Shown here: positions 33,159-42,625 of the stretch, in pieces | Position numbering within the stretch: the first letter of the stretch is position 1 | Layout of the letters: every line of letters begins with the position of its first letter | Source: Halonotius roseus | GTDB taxonomy: Archaea > Halobacteriota > Halobacteria > Halobacteriales > Haloferacaceae | DNA: 64,000 nucleotides | Direction: 5' to 3' | NCBI RefSeq assembly: GCF_006861655.1 | Contig: NZ_SESI01000001.1 | Span: forward strand, 260,328 to 324,327 | Notes under the pieces: model-generated | Told to the model about the DNA's origin: nothing | The model's database searches: none | The model's input: only the letters and a program-made list of their open reading frames with translations | Translations under genes and position numbers: made by a program

Positions 33159-33575
33159 ATGAGCGCGGACTCGACACAGCGGGCGATCCGGTGTCTGATC
33201 GCCAAGGTCGGCCTCGACGGCCACGACCGCGGCGCGCAGGTCATCGCCCGGGCGTTCCGGGATGCGGGCTTCGAGGTGGTGTACTCCGGGCTCCACCGCG
33301 CGCCTGAGGAGATCGTCCAAGCGGCCGTCCAGGAGGACGTGGACGTGCTTGGCATCTCGATCCTCTCGGGAGCCCACAACACGCTGGTGCCGAAGATCAT
33401 CGACGGGCTGGAGTCGTATGGCGCGCTGGAGGACACGCTGATCCTCGTCGGCGGGATCATCCCCGAGGAAGACAAATCGGCGCTCAAGGAGCTCGGTGTC
33501 GCCGAGATCTTCGGCCCCGGCACACCGATGGAGGAGACCGTCGAATTCGTCCGCAACAACGCCGGAACGGAGTGA
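33159..33575 (+). CDS. Methylmalonyl-CoA mutase B12-binding (alpha C-terminal) subunit
   Basis: 138 residues from ATG 33159. Cobalamin-binding domain with AKVGLDGHDRGAQVIARAF (the D-x-H-x-x-G motif), GISILSGAHNTLVP and LVGGIIPEEDK. Together with a separate catalytic subunit it isomerises (R)-methylmalonyl-CoA to succinyl-CoA. Split mutases are common in haloarchaea; the partner lies elsewhere. meaB follows at once. Confidence 0.92.
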   Translation: MSADSTQRAIRCLIAKVGLDGHDRGAQVIARAFRDAGFEVVYSGLHRAPEEIVQAAVQEDVDVLGISILSGAHNTLVPKIIDGLESYGALEDTLILVGGIIPEEDKSALKELGVAEIFGPGTPMEETVEFVRNNAGTE

Positions 33576-33577
33576 CA

Positions 33578-34816
33578 ATGGACGAGGATAGCGACAACCG
33601 CGACGATCCCACAGCCGCACTCTCCGAGGAGCTGCTGGCAGATCTCCCGGACGACCCACGCGAGGGGCTGTCTGCGGCGAATACGGCGTTGCTGGACGAC
33701 CTCCTTGCTGGCGATCAGCGCGCCCTTGCACGCGTGCTCACGACGATCGAAAACCGGGGTGAGGGAGCCCGCGATCTGCTGGCCGCGCTCCACCGCCACG
33801 CCGACACCACGCCGGTGGTTGGGATCACGGGCAGCCCCGGGGCGGGCAAATCCACGCTCGTCGACAAGCTCACCGACTACTATCGGGAGCGCGGCGAGAC
33901 GGTCGGCGTGTTGGCGGTCGATCCCGCCTCGCCGTACACCGGCGGCTCGGTGTTGGGCGACCGGATCCGAATGGGGTCGACCGCCGGCGACGAGGGCGTC
34001 TTCGTCCGATCGATGAGCGCGCGCGGCCGCCTCGGCGGGCTCTCGATGGCGACAACCGACGCCGTCACCGCCTACGAGGCCTTCGGGATGGATCGGATCA
34101 TCATCGAAACTGTCGGCGCGGGCCAAAACGAGGTCGACATCGTCGAAACCGCCGACACCGTCGCCGTCGTCGTCCAGCCGGGATCGGGTGACGATATCCA
34201 GCTGCTGAAAGCCGGCATCCTAGAGATCGGTGACATCTTCGTTGTCAACAAAGCCGACATGAATGAGGCCGCCCAGACCGTCGCCGATCTGGAGGCGATG
34301 GTACACGGCGCGAAACCGACAGGTGGGGTCGCCGGCCACCACAGCACGGATGTCGGTGCTGGTGGCGATGAAAGCGGTGAGCGCGACGCTGCCGGTGATG
34401 CCGGGGACAACGACACCGACGACGAGGAGGACGAGACAGCTGCGTGGACGCCGCCGGTGATCGAGACGATCGCCACGACCGGCGAGGGGATCGATTCGTT
34501 TGCCGACGCCGCCGCCGACCATACAGCCCATCTTGCGGCGGCCGACGCCACCGGCCGTCGTCGCCAGCGAGCGGCGGCAACGATCCAGCGACTCCTCCGC
34601 AGCGATCTCGGTGCGATCAGCGACCGACTCCTGAGGGCCAACGGTGGGCTGGATGCGATCGCCACAGCCGTTGCCGAGCGCGACGCTGATCCATACACGG
34701 TCGTCGACCGGCTTGTTGGGCCGATTGAGGCGGCCGTCTCATCCACAGGGGTCGACAGCGACGCCACAGACCGCGCCGAACGATCAGCTGTCGACGACAC
34801 AGACGAGACGATCTGA
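33578..34816 (+). CDS. meaB: Methylmalonyl-CoA mutase-associated GTPase MeaB
   Basis: 412 residues from ATG 33578; the frame opens at a GTG that overlaps the mutase stop. G-protein chaperone that protects or reloads B12 in the mutase. Walker A GSPGAGKST at ~85-92, VDPASPYTGG and RMGSTAGDEGVFVRSMSARG switch regions, and NKAD specificity motif. An acidic insert (~252-290) interrupts the usual fold after VHGAKPTGG, and the protein is longer than bacterial MeaB (~330). Operon with the B12-binding subunit. Confidence 0.92.
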   Translation: MDEDSDNRDDPTAALSEELLADLPDDPREGLSAANTALLDDLLAGDQRALARVLTTIENRGEGARDLLAALHRHADTTPVVGITGSPGAGKSTLVDKLTDYYRERGETVGVLAVDPASPYTGGSVLGDRIRMGSTAGDEGVFVRSMSARGRLGGLSMATTDAVTAYEAFGMDRIIIETVGAGQNEVDIVETADTVAVVVQPGSGDDIQLLKAGILEIGDIFVVNKADMNEAAQTVADLEAMVHGAKPTGGVAGHHSTDVGAGGDESGERDAAGDAGDNDTDDEEDETAAWTPPVIETIATTGEGIDSFADAAADHTAHLAAADATGRRRQRAAATIQRLLRSDLGAISDRLLRANGGLDAIATAVAERDADPYTVVDRLVGPIEAAVSSTGVDSDATDRAERSAVDDTDETI

Positions 34817-34866
34817 GAGCCCACACACCGCTGTTACTTGGATGAGTGGGTGCGATCGTATGTCGC

Positions 34867-35685
34867 TCACTGCTGGAGGAACAGCGATCCATCAACCTCA
34901 AGCTGCATATCGAACACCGGATCGAGGACGTTCATACTGGAGGCCATCCGCTCGCGGTTGACAAAGAAATGCGAGAGCGCGGTCACATCCTCCAGGCGAC
35001 CGGTCAACAGGTGCAGAAACTTGAAGATGCGCTGGAGTTTCGCCTTTTGGATCAGCTCGGTCAGGATATCGAACTCGAAGGCGATCTTCCGGCCGGGCTG
35101 CTGTTGTTCCTCAAGCACCCGCGAGATGGTCTCGGTCAGGCTTCCTAACCCCATCTGTTTGTCGAGGTGAACGATCTCGACGGGGATATCCATCAGCTCG
35201 ACGCCGCTGAGCCCCGCAAGCGGATCGTCTTTCGTCGTCAGAAGAACCGTCCACTCGGGCCACTCGCTGAGCTTCGACCGCAGCAGATCGATGCGGCTCG
35301 CCGGGTTCGTGGTGACGATGACGACAACGTCACCCGGGGAGAGAAAATGGACTCTGGCGTTGTCGGCACCGACTGACTCGACGGGCGACAACACCGCGAT
35401 CGATCCCGTCCCGTTGATGTCGTCGGCGACGTGGACACCCGACTCCAACAACGGTTTTTTGTGCGAAAACAGATGCTTTTTGAACGTCTCTAAGGCGACG
35501 TGTTCGTCGTGGGCGGAGTTGCGCCGATCGCAGTAGGGACACGACCAGCCGACCATCACCCCCTCCTGGGTGAGCCGGCTCTTGTTTTGTTTGGCGATGT
35601 AGGTTTTCACGCGCTCGACGGTCTCGTCGCGGTTGGCCGACCAAACCGTGAAATCCCCGCTCCGCGCCCGCCATCGGTACACCAT
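34867..35685 (-). CDS. Haloarchaeal RecA-like/HTR-like protein with C2H2 zinc finger
   Basis: 272 residues. A C2H2-like zinc site (C49-x2-C52 with H71 and H75, in SCPYCDRRNSAHDEHVALETFKKHLFSH-like spacing) is followed by a beta/alpha region resembling inactive KaiC/RecA domains (FLSPGDVVVIVTTNPASRIDLL, then a C-terminal region ending in SLFLQQ). No Walker A seen. Haloarchaea carry many such proteins, often called HTR-like; role unknown, perhaps signal transduction. Confidence 0.65.
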   Translation of the reverse strand: MVYRWRARSGDFTVWSANRDETVERVKTYIAKQNKSRLTQEGVMVGWSCPYCDRRNSAHDEHVALETFKKHLFSHKKPLLESGVHVADDINGTGSIAVLSPVESVGADNARVHFLSPGDVVVIVTTNPASRIDLLRSKLSEWPEWTVLLTTKDDPLAGLSGVELMDIPVEIVHLDKQMGLGSLTETISRVLEEQQQPGRKIAFEFDILTELIQKAKLQRIFKFLHLLTGRLEDVTALSHFFVNRERMASSMNVLDPVFDMQLEVDGSLFLQQ

Positions 35686-35795
35686 CGACTACCTCATCGG
35701 AGTCGGGTAGTGTACTTAAAACTCACCATGAGCGTGATATACAACCTCTCAGCACCTGAACAAGCAACGGTCGATACCCACACCCAATCAGGCGG

Positions 35796-36590
35796 TTATG
35801 CTTCGACCGTGAGTCCGGCCGCGCTCAGCGCGTCCTCGGCGTCATGGTCGTCGTGGACGACCGCCGACACGGCCCGGGTGATCGCCTCGGGGCTGTCGTG
35901 TTGAAAGATCGACCGGCCCATCGAGACGCCCGCCGCGCCGGCATCCATCGCGCCGCGTACCATCTCGACGGTTTCGGCGTCGGTTCCCTTCGAGCCGCCG
36001 GCGATGACGATCGGCAGGCTCGTCGACTCACAAACGTGTTCGAAGCTGTCTGCATCGCCGCTGTAGCCGGTTTTGACGACATCCGCGCCGAGTTCCTCGG
36101 CGAGGCGGACGGCGTGGCCGAGGGCCTCGGGTTCGTCGCCCTGGATGCCGGGGCCGCGGGCGTAGGCCATCGCCAACACCGGGATCCCGAACCGCTGGGC
36201 CTCGCCGGTCAGTTGGGCGAGGTCTTCGATCTGTTCGGGCTCGTAGTTCGAGCCGACATTGATATGGAAGGAGACGGCGTCAGCACCGGCGCGGATCGCC
36301 TCCTCGACGGTGCAGGTGAGGCGTTTGTCGTTTTCGTCCGGGCCGATCGTCGTCGAGCCGTTGACATGGACGATGTAACCACTGCCGTTGGTGTTGCCGT
36401 GGACGCGGTCGGCGACGCCCTTCTGGGTGAGGACGGCGTCGGCACCGCCGCTGGTGACGCCATCGACGGTCGACTCCAGATCCTTGAGACCGGTGACCGC
36501 GCCCATTGTGATCCCGTGATCCATCGGGACGATCAGATACCGGCCCCCGGTGGAGATACGATCGAGCCGCGCGCTGATTCCTGCGGACAT
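35796..36590 (-). CDS. 2-Amino-3,7-dideoxy-D-threo-hept-6-ulosonate synthase (ADTH synthase)
   Basis: 264 residues. Class I aldolase fold with MDHG (D24), MAYARG (Y143) and the Schiff-base lysine VVKTGYSG (K173), matching Asp, Tyr and Lys of the Methanocaldococcus enzyme. It makes the first intermediate of the archaeal shikimate branch from L-aspartate semialdehyde and a sugar phosphate. It sits just downstream of trpA-trpB-trpC on the same strand, which supports an aromatic amino acid role over a simple FBP aldolase. Confidence 0.88.
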   Translation of the reverse strand: MSAGISARLDRISTGGRYLIVPMDHGITMGAVTGLKDLESTVDGVTSGGADAVLTQKGVADRVHGNTNGSGYIVHVNGSTTIGPDENDKRLTCTVEEAIRAGADAVSFHINVGSNYEPEQIEDLAQLTGEAQRFGIPVLAMAYARGPGIQGDEPEALGHAVRLAEELGADVVKTGYSGDADSFEHVCESTSLPIVIAGGSKGTDAETVEMVRGAMDAGAAGVSMGRSIFQHDSPEAITRAVSAVVHDDHDAEDALSAAGLTVEA

Positions 36591-36644
36591 AGCTGTTGTG
36601 TGAACCTCTGTCAGTAGGAGGGTATGTAGCTTGCGACTCCGCGG

Positions 36645-37583
36645 CTACCCGTCGTCGGTCGTCGGTTCGGTTCGCCCGCGGCTCGCACCATCGGCCAACT
36701 CCCGAGCTTTCGCTTCGAGCTTGTCGGCCGTTGCCGCGGTCGACCACTCGTTGTCGACGCCGTCGGCGACGATATCGACGAGGGCGGAGCCGACAATGAT
36801 CCCATCGGCCCCGCTGGCGACGATGCGTTCAGCTTGCTCGCCGCTGGAGATGCCGAAGCCGACGGCTTTCGGCACGTCCCACTCGCTGAGTCGCTGGAGG
36901 CTGCGGTCGGTCTGATCCGACACGTCGCTTTTCGCGCCGGTCGTCCCGAGGCGGGCCTGAACGTAGACGTACCCTGAGACGCGTTCCATCATCGACTCCA
37001 AGCGGTCGCCCTCGGTCGTTGGCGCGACGATGAAGACCAGATCGAGGCCATACTCATCGCAGGCTGCCCGCAACGGGTCGGCCTCCTCGGCTGGGAGGTC
37101 GGGAACGACGAGGCCCGCAATGCCGGCCGCAGCCGCGCGGGCGACGAACTGTTCAGGGCCGCTGCTCGCGGCCGCGCCGCTCGCTTCCGAGGCGCGTCGC
37201 GTCTCGCCGTCGCTATCTGGGGGACTGTACTGGTAGATGAGATTGTAGTAGGTCATACAGACCAGCGGTACGTCGACCGCGAGATCCTCGACAAACTCGA
37301 AGAACAGTTCGGGCGTCATGCCACCTTCCAGCGCGCGAACGATCGCGCCCTGGATCGTCGGCCCCTCGGCGATCGGCTCGGAGAACGGCAGGCCGAGTTC
37401 GATCACGTCCGCGCCGCCGCGGGCGAGGGCTTCGACGTACTCCTTCGAGGCCTCGTAGCTCGGATCGCCGACCGCGAGATACGGGATGAACGCGGGGCCG
37501 TCGTCGAAGGCTGCGGCGATTGCGCTGTTTGCGGCCGCGCCGTCGCTGCGGCGGGTCTCGGCTGCCTGCCCACTGTCGGCCAT
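36645..37583 (-). CDS. trpA: Tryptophan synthase alpha subunit
   Basis: 312 residues. Cleaves indole-3-glycerol phosphate to indole and G3[21 protein letters not shown] contains the catalytic Glu (E of VIELG), but the canonical second acid (Asp60 of Salmonella, A-D-G-P) is Glu here. A ~25-residue insert ([17 protein letters not shown]-like) near 125-150 is absent from bacterial TrpA. Start codon abuts the trpB stop (TGAATG). Confidence 0.93.
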   Translation of the reverse strand: MADSGQAAETRRSDGAAANSAIAAAFDDGPAFIPYLAVGDPSYEASKEYVEALARGGADVIELGLPFSEPIAEGPTIQGAIVRALEGGMTPELFFEFVEDLAVDVPLVCMTYYNLIYQYSPPDSDGETRRASEASGAAASSGPEQFVARAAAAGIAGLVVPDLPAEEADPLRAACDEYGLDLVFIVAPTTEGDRLESMMERVSGYVYVQARLGTTGAKSDVSDQTDRSLQRLSEWDVPKAVGFGISSGEQAERIVASGADGIIVGSALVDIVADGVDNEWSTAATADKLEAKARELADGASRGRTEPTTDDG

Positions 37584-38861
37584 TCAGATCCCCTCCGAGA
37601 ACATCGACATATCCGGGGCGTTTGGGATATCGCGGGCCTCGGTCTCCTCGATAGCCGCCTGGAGATCCTTGTCGCCGCGGCCGGAGACGTTGACGACGAC
37701 GGTGCCGGAGAGTTCGTCGGCGTAATCTTCGAGATAGCCGAAGGCATGCGCCGTTTCGAGGGCTGGAATAATCCCCTCGGTGTTCGACAGCCGGTGGAAG
37801 CCTTCGAGGGCTGCATCGTCGTCGACGGCGACCGGTGTGACGCGATCCTCGTCGACGAGGTGGGCGAGTTCGGGGCCAACACCCGCATAATCGAGCCCCG
37901 AGGAGATGGAGTGTGATTCCATGATCTGGCCGAAGCTATCCTGCAAAAGCTTCGTGCGCGCGCCGTGGAGAACGCCCTCGTCGCCGGTCGACAGCGACGC
38001 GGAATTAGGTGCGACACCTGCTTCCTCGTCGACAGCCAGCGATGAGCCGCCGGCCTCGACAGCGACGAGATCCACGTCCTCGTCGTCGACGAAGTGGGCG
38101 AACGCCCCCATCGTGTTCGAGCCGCCGCCCGCGCAGGCGACAACGGAATCCGGGAGGCCGCCGGTCTGCTCGCGGGTCTGTGCTCGCATCTCCTCGGAGA
38201 TCACCGCATGGAAATCACGCACCATCACCGGGAACGGGTGGGGGCCGACGACGCTGCCGATGACGTAGTGGGTCGTCTCGACGCTGGCGGCCCAATCGCG
38301 CATCGTCTCCGAGATGGCTTCCTTCAGCGTGCCGCGGCCCGCAGTGACCGGCTTCACGTCCGAGCCGTTGAGCTTCATCCGGAAGACGTTGGGTCGCTGG
38401 CGGTTGATGTCGCGTTCACCCATGTAGATCGTACAGGGCATATCGAGATGCGCGGCCGCCATCGCCGTCGCCGTCCCGTGTTGGCCCGCGCCGGTTTCGG
38501 CGATGATCCGGTCTTTGCCCATGTACTTGGCGAGGAGCACTTGGCCAAGCGCGTTGTTCAGCTTATGCGCGCCGCCGTGGAGCAGATCCTCGCGTTTGAG
38601 ATAGACCTCGCAGTCGTATCGCTCCGAGAGCCGATCGGCGCGCTGCAGCGGCGTCGGTCGGCCGCCGAAATCCGCCAGCCGCTGGCGGAACTCGTCCATG
38701 AAGCCATCCTCGTTGTTGACGACGTATCGCTCGTAGGCGTCGGTCAGCTCCTGGATCGCCGGCATCAGTGCCTCAGGAACGTACTGGCCGCCGTAGTCGC
38801 CGAACTTCCCGTTGTTCGTTGTGGTGCTCGTCTCGTCGTCTGTCGCGTGCTCCGTGCTCAT
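37584..38861 (-). CDS. trpB: Tryptophan synthase beta subunit
   Basis: 425 residues. PLP enzyme that joins indole and L-serine. Lys of [12 protein letters not shown] binds [15 protein letters not shown] and [14 protein letters not shown] are the cofactor phosphate loops. TrpB1 type, with a ~20-residue acidic N-terminus. It lies between trpC and trpA; stop and start adjoin. Confidence 0.95.
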   Translation of the reverse strand: MSTEHATDDETSTTTNNGKFGDYGGQYVPEALMPAIQELTDAYERYVVNNEDGFMDEFRQRLADFGGRPTPLQRADRLSERYDCEVYLKREDLLHGGAHKLNNALGQVLLAKYMGKDRIIAETGAGQHGTATAMAAAHLDMPCTIYMGERDINRQRPNVFRMKLNGSDVKPVTAGRGTLKEAISETMRDWAASVETTHYVIGSVVGPHPFPVMVRDFHAVISEEMRAQTREQTGGLPDSVVACAGGGSNTMGAFAHFVDDEDVDLVAVEAGGSSLAVDEEAGVAPNSASLSTGDEGVLHGARTKLLQDSFGQIMESHSISSGLDYAGVGPELAHLVDEDRVTPVAVDDDAALEGFHRLSNTEGIIPALETAHAFGYLEDYADELSGTVVVNVSGRGDKDLQAAIEETEARDIPNAPDMSMFSEGI

Positions 38862-38913
38862 TGTGTGTTCCTCTCGTGTGGCATGGTCATGTAACCCTCG
38901 TTTGTCAGCTCCA

Positions 38914-39675
38914 TTATTCGGCCCCGGTCAGCCGCTCGGTGTTTGTCTGTGGGTCGCCGTCCATGATCGCCGAGCCGATCAGCAGGCCGTCCGCACCGGC
39001 CTCCCGCATCCGGCGCACGTCATCGACCGTCGCAACGCCGCTTTCGGCGATCAACGTCACGTCGTCGGGGGCGTCCGGAGCCAGTTGTTCAAACGTCGCC
39101 AGATCGACGTCCAGCTTGGCGAGATCGCGGTTGTTGACGCCGATCACCTCGGCACCGGCGTCGATCGCAGCGTCGAGTTCATCTTTCGTGTGTACCTCGA
39201 CGAGCACCTGAAAGCCGCGGTCGCGGGCGGCCGCAAGCATCGGTTCGAGGTCGTCGCCGAGGAATCGGGCGATCAGCAAGATCACGTCGCTGTCGGCGGT
39301 GTCGAGTTGGGCCTCACGCAGAATGAAATCTTTGCGCAACACCGGCACGTCGACCGCCTCGCGGACGCGCCGAAGATTCTCGATCGAGCCGCCGAAATGT
39401 TCCGGTTCGGTCAGTACCGACAGCGCGGCCGCGCCGCCGTCAACCATCGCTTTCGCCGCGGCAACCGGGTCGGCGTCGTGTTCGCCGTCGGTCGTCGGAC
39501 TCGTCGGTTTTACCTCCGCGATCACCGGGACGCGCCCGTCGCGTTCGGCCGCGGTAAACGCCGCCGACAACGACCGCGGCGTCACCGACAGCCGCTCGTC
39601 GCCGCCCGGGCGGTCGGCCGCCGCATCGAGGATCGACTGCACTTCCGGGGCCACCTCCCTTGTTGGTTCGTTCAT
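38914..39675 (-). CDS. trpC: Indole-3-glycerol-phosphate synthase
   Basis: 253 residues. TIM-barrel enzyme converting CdRP to indole-3-glycerol phosphate. Motifs: EVKPTSPT (catalytic Lys), VLRKDFIL (second Lys), [19 protein letters not shown]-equivalent GVNNRDLA and ESGV. First gene of trpC-trpB-trpA(-ADTH synthase). Upstream TGTACA boxes suggest tryptophan-responsive control. Confidence 0.95.
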   Translation of the reverse strand: MNEPTREVAPEVQSILDAAADRPGGDERLSVTPRSLSAAFTAAERDGRVPVIAEVKPTSPTTDGEHDADPVAAAKAMVDGGAAALSVLTEPEHFGGSIENLRRVREAVDVPVLRKDFILREAQLDTADSDVILLIARFLGDDLEPMLAAARDRGFQVLVEVHTKDELDAAIDAGAEVIGVNNRDLAKLDVDLATFEQLAPDAPDDVTLIAESGVATVDDVRRMREAGADGLLIGSAIMDGDPQTNTERLTGAE

Positions 39676-39678
39676 CTA

Positions 39679-39704
39679 TGTACATCGATGTACGTATCTG
39701 TACA
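39679..39704. promoter_or_regulatory. Three TRP-box-like hexamers in the trpC promoter
   Basis: TGTACA at 39679-39684, TGTACG at 39689-39694 and TGTACA at 39699-39704, spaced exactly 10 bases apart; the first two form the 14-bp palindrome GTACATCGATGTAC. They lie 4-29 bases before the trpC ATG and overlap the likely TATA region (CTTATG). TrpY of Methanothermobacter binds TGTACA TRP boxes, so a TrpY-like repressor is a reasonable inference; no such gene is in the window. Confidence 0.6.
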
Positions 39705-39761
39705 TAAGGCTTGCGTCGTGAGCCGGAACTGTTGAGAGGCGGCAGCGACTGACTCCGGGTA

Positions 39762-40211
39762 ATGACGCCCGGAATCTACGCCCGCCGGTTCGACGAGCTC
39801 GGTACCGTCATCCAGCTTGGGATCGCCAGCGGCCAGGTGATCGATGTCTCGTTCCCTGATGCGGTTCCTGCCGACGCCGCAACCGAGCATGAGGTGTTCA
39901 CGCTGATCGACGACTACCTCGACGGCGATCGCCTCGCGCTCACCGAGGTGGAGATCGCACTCACCGTGCCGACCGACCACCGCCAGGTACTGTCGGCCCT
40001 GCAAAACGTCTCGGCCGGCAACACGGTGACCATCTCGCGGCTGGCCCGCCTGGCCGGGATGGACGAGGACAGCGAGGAGGATCAGGCGACTGTTCGGGAC
40101 GCACTGCGAGCAAATCCGATGCCACTGTTGATCCCGGATCACCGCGTTCGTGACGCACAGGGAGCGACACCGCCCGATGTTGCTGCGACGCTCCGAGATC
40201 TTGAGGAATAA
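39762..40211 (+). CDS. MGMT-like protein with Asp in place of the alkyl-acceptor Cys
   Basis: 149 residues. The C-terminal ~75 residues match the DNA-binding domain of O6-alkylguanine alkyltransferases (VLSALQNVSAGNTVTISRLARLAG, DALRANPMPLLIPDHRVRDAQG). The acceptor motif P-C-H-R-V is P-D-H-R-V here, so alkyl transfer by Cys is impossible. It resembles alkyltransferase-like proteins (usually Trp or Ala), which bind lesions and recruit excision repair. Divergent from trpC; the TRP boxes lie in the shared upstream region. Confidence 0.75.
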   Translation: MTPGIYARRFDELGTVIQLGIASGQVIDVSFPDAVPADAATEHEVFTLIDDYLDGDRLALTEVEIALTVPTDHRQVLSALQNVSAGNTVTISRLARLAGMDEDSEEDQATVRDALRANPMPLLIPDHRVRDAQGATPPDVAATLRDLEE

Positions 40212-40306
40212 TGACACCTAGGCCAGCGACACGGGGACAATTCGACGATGGCCCTCACCAGCTATGGTGAATCGCCAGACGTAGCTTGATTTCACGGGTT
40301 CAGTGA

Positions 40307-40549
40307 CTACTTGATATTGTGAACGACACACATCAGGACGAGTTCACGGAATTCACTGTACAAAGTTCGCGAACGCACGGTATCGCCGAGCGTGCGCCTG
40401 ATCGTCGAAAAACCGGTTTTACACATCGCTCGTTGATGGTATCGGGGCACATCGATCCGCGCCTTATGAGCGTAGTCGATAGGCCGAAACTCACGATATT
40501 TGATCAGCGGTCTCACGTCCTCTTCGCGGAGTTTGTTGGGTAAGTGCAC
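40307..40549 (-). pseudogene. IS5-like transposase C-terminal fragment
   Basis: About 80 residues of a DDE transposase C-terminus (NKLREEDVRPLIKYREF, RYHQRAMCKTGFSTIRRTLGD, ELVLMCVVHNIK) that resembles haloarchaeal ISH elements. No N-terminal part exists upstream on this strand: the frame is truncated at about 40549, beside the HEAT/HNH gene. Flanking sequence to ~40220 may be the old IS end. A relic. Confidence 0.7.
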
Positions 40550-40671
40550 ATAGCCGTAATCTTATTACTAGAGATCATATGCCTACCCAAAATTTTTTAT
40601 TAAAATGTGCTATTAGCTGATTTATTAGCAAATCAGAAAACCTTCGAACGAAAGTCGAGGATGTACAGAGA

Positions 40672-41736
40672 ATGGTCGAAGAAGACTCATCTGTAGGGTT
40701 GCAATATCTGGATGAATTGGATTCATGGATTCTTGACGAGGATGATCATGTGAGATACACCGCCTTAGATATCTGTATCAAACTATCTGGAGACCACCCA
40801 CTTCAGATACAAAATCTGCTTTCTGTCATTATTTCACGATTAGATGACGTCGATTTGCGTGTCCGTGGAGCAGCCCTGACAGCGACGTACAACCTGGCTG
40901 TATGGTATCCACACCAGCTGGGGAGTACAACAGAGTTGCTCTATAAAATCAGCACTGATGGTGAAGTTGAAAAAGAGCAAGCAGTGGCGGTAGGTATCAT
41001 CTCACGGATCGCTCTCTTACGTCCTGATTTAGTTACACCCAGAGTGAAGATCCAACAATGTCTTGATCAGTTCACCAGCAGGGATAATGCGGAAAGTCTG
41101 TTGGATGATTGTGCGATTGATATTGAAACTGTAGAAGCGGCGATCAAAGTATTAGATGGTGGAGATATGGCAAGCAGACCACTTGAGTCGGATTTAGCGC
41201 CCACCCCGCGCAAAACGGGATTAAGCAAACCTGCGATGGTTGGATTTACGTGGTTTTGGCGAGTGATCCTGTTTCTTTCCATTGGAATCATATTTTGGGT
41301 GAATCTCTTCCGTTGGGCCTGGAAATATGACCATCTGACCCCGGAAGGCAGGATCGCGGTGATGATGGAGGAAATATCGAAAGTAAAGTTTTTCAAAAAT
41401 ACGAAGCAGCGAACACTCTACCTTCGATCATCGATGTGGCCTACAGCTGTTCAGGTGCTCCGATTCCTTCCCGGTCGAACACCCACATCAGAGAGTTTCT
41501 CACAGGAAACACGGCCCTTACCCGACGATTGGGGACGAAGAGCCAGTATAGTGCGCGAGCGGGATGGCTACCGGTGCCGCAACTGTGGAGTTGGGGGTGG
41601 ACCAAACGGGGATGCCGAACTCCACGTCGATCATGCAAAGCCACGCAGTGTTGGTGGGCATGATCAGGGCCTGAACCTGCGCACACTGTGCCGTAGCTGC
41701 CATGAGGCCAGACATGCACGGGTGTTCGCACAATGA
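40672..41736 (+). CDS. HEAT-repeat, transmembrane, HNH endonuclease protein
   Basis: 354 residues. Residues ~1-165 are helical HEAT-like repeats (RYTALDICIKLSG, RVRGAALTATYNLAVWYP, AVAVGIISRIALLRP). Residues ~192-215 are a transmembrane helix. Residues ~290-354 are an HNH nuclease: C302-x2-C305, VDH at 319-321, C340-x2-C343 and H344/H348 around the motif. The combination (sensor scaffold, membrane anchor, DNase) suggests a membrane-bound nuclease effector. AT-rich DNA with a TTTTTTATTAAAAT stretch upstream. The stop overlaps the ATG of the J-domain gene. Confidence 0.78.
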   Translation: MVEEDSSVGLQYLDELDSWILDEDDHVRYTALDICIKLSGDHPLQIQNLLSVIISRLDDVDLRVRGAALTATYNLAVWYPHQLGSTTELLYKISTDGEVEKEQAVAVGIISRIALLRPDLVTPRVKIQQCLDQFTSRDNAESLLDDCAIDIETVEAAIKVLDGGDMASRPLESDLAPTPRKTGLSKPAMVGFTWFWRVILFLSIGIIFWVNLFRWAWKYDHLTPEGRIAVMMEEISKVKFFKNTKQRTLYLRSSMWPTAVQVLRFLPGRTPTSESFSQETRPLPDDWGRRASIVRERDGYRCRNCGVGGGPNGDAELHVDHAKPRSVGGHDQGLNLRTLCRSCHEARHARVFAQ

Positions 41737-42365
41737 GTACGTACTATGATATTTTGGAAGTATCTGAGGATGCTTCTCAAAAAGAAATAAAAAAAGCATA
41801 CCGTGAAAAAGTAAAAGAGACACACCCAGATCAGTCCGATCATCCCAATGCGGCGCAGTTGTTCATGCAGGTACAGGAAGCAAACGACATTCTCAGTGAT
41901 CCCCAGAAACGGGAAAAATATGATAATGGCACCTTAGGTGGGAGATCCCACGATACTGGAACACAGCACACCCAGAGTACTCAGACACGTCAAACTCAGT
42001 CTACTGCTGAGGCTGACCGTGATGATGTTGGGTGGCGTAGTTTTACCCGAGGATCTGACCCAGCGGAACAGATCTGGGATCAAGAGGTAAATACCGGTGA
42101 GAAACCCCCTACTCCAGATTCTATATCACAGTCATGGCTGAAATCAAAAGCAGCCCACATTGGGATGGCGACCACCGGTGGGGCTATCGGATACTTGTTT
42201 GCGGATAACTTCATCAGTGCAGTGTTCTCGATAACAACTGACCCCTGGGGAACAATGAATATGGGGTGGGTCGGATTTGTCGTATTGATTCTAGCGTTGG
42301 TAATTTCCATTGGAATCTTCGAGGTTATCGTAGGCACTCACCGTCGTATCTACAAACTCAGTTGA
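41733..42365 (+). CDS. J-domain protein with two transmembrane helices
   Basis: 210 residues. N-terminal J domain (~4-65, HPD at 31-33; YYDILEVSEDASQKEIKKAY), a Gln/Thr-rich linker (~70-100), then two hydrophobic helices (~143-165, ~178-200). It starts within the stop of the HEAT-HNH gene (ATGA overlap), so the two are coupled. It likely recruits an Hsp70 to a membrane complex; a link with phage response is inference only. Confidence 0.78.
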   Translation: MSTYYDILEVSEDASQKEIKKAYREKVKETHPDQSDHPNAAQLFMQVQEANDILSDPQKREKYDNGTLGGRSHDTGTQHTQSTQTRQTQSTAEADRDDVGWRSFTRGSDPAEQIWDQEVNTGEKPPTPDSISQSWLKSKAAHIGMATTGGAIGYLFADNFISAVFSITTDPWGTMNMGWVGFVVLILALVISIGIFEVIVGTHRRIYKLS

Positions 42366-42625
42366 TTACCGGACGGATCTTCGGGAACCTTCGTGATGGA
42401 AGTTTCAAGACTAAAATCTGCCTTTCAGGGAGGAGAGAACGTCAATAAAATCAAACGTTTGATTCTCTCATGTTACCTGTGTGGTTCGATACGGTTGGTA
42501 CTAGGACTATAACAAAGAGCCGTTCCGGTGGAACTTGTATTCTGGTTGATTAGTGTGATTTCAATGTGTGTCGTCGCTTGGCTTTGAAACTCGGTATCTC
42601 ATCGTAAATACGATATCGACTGTAC

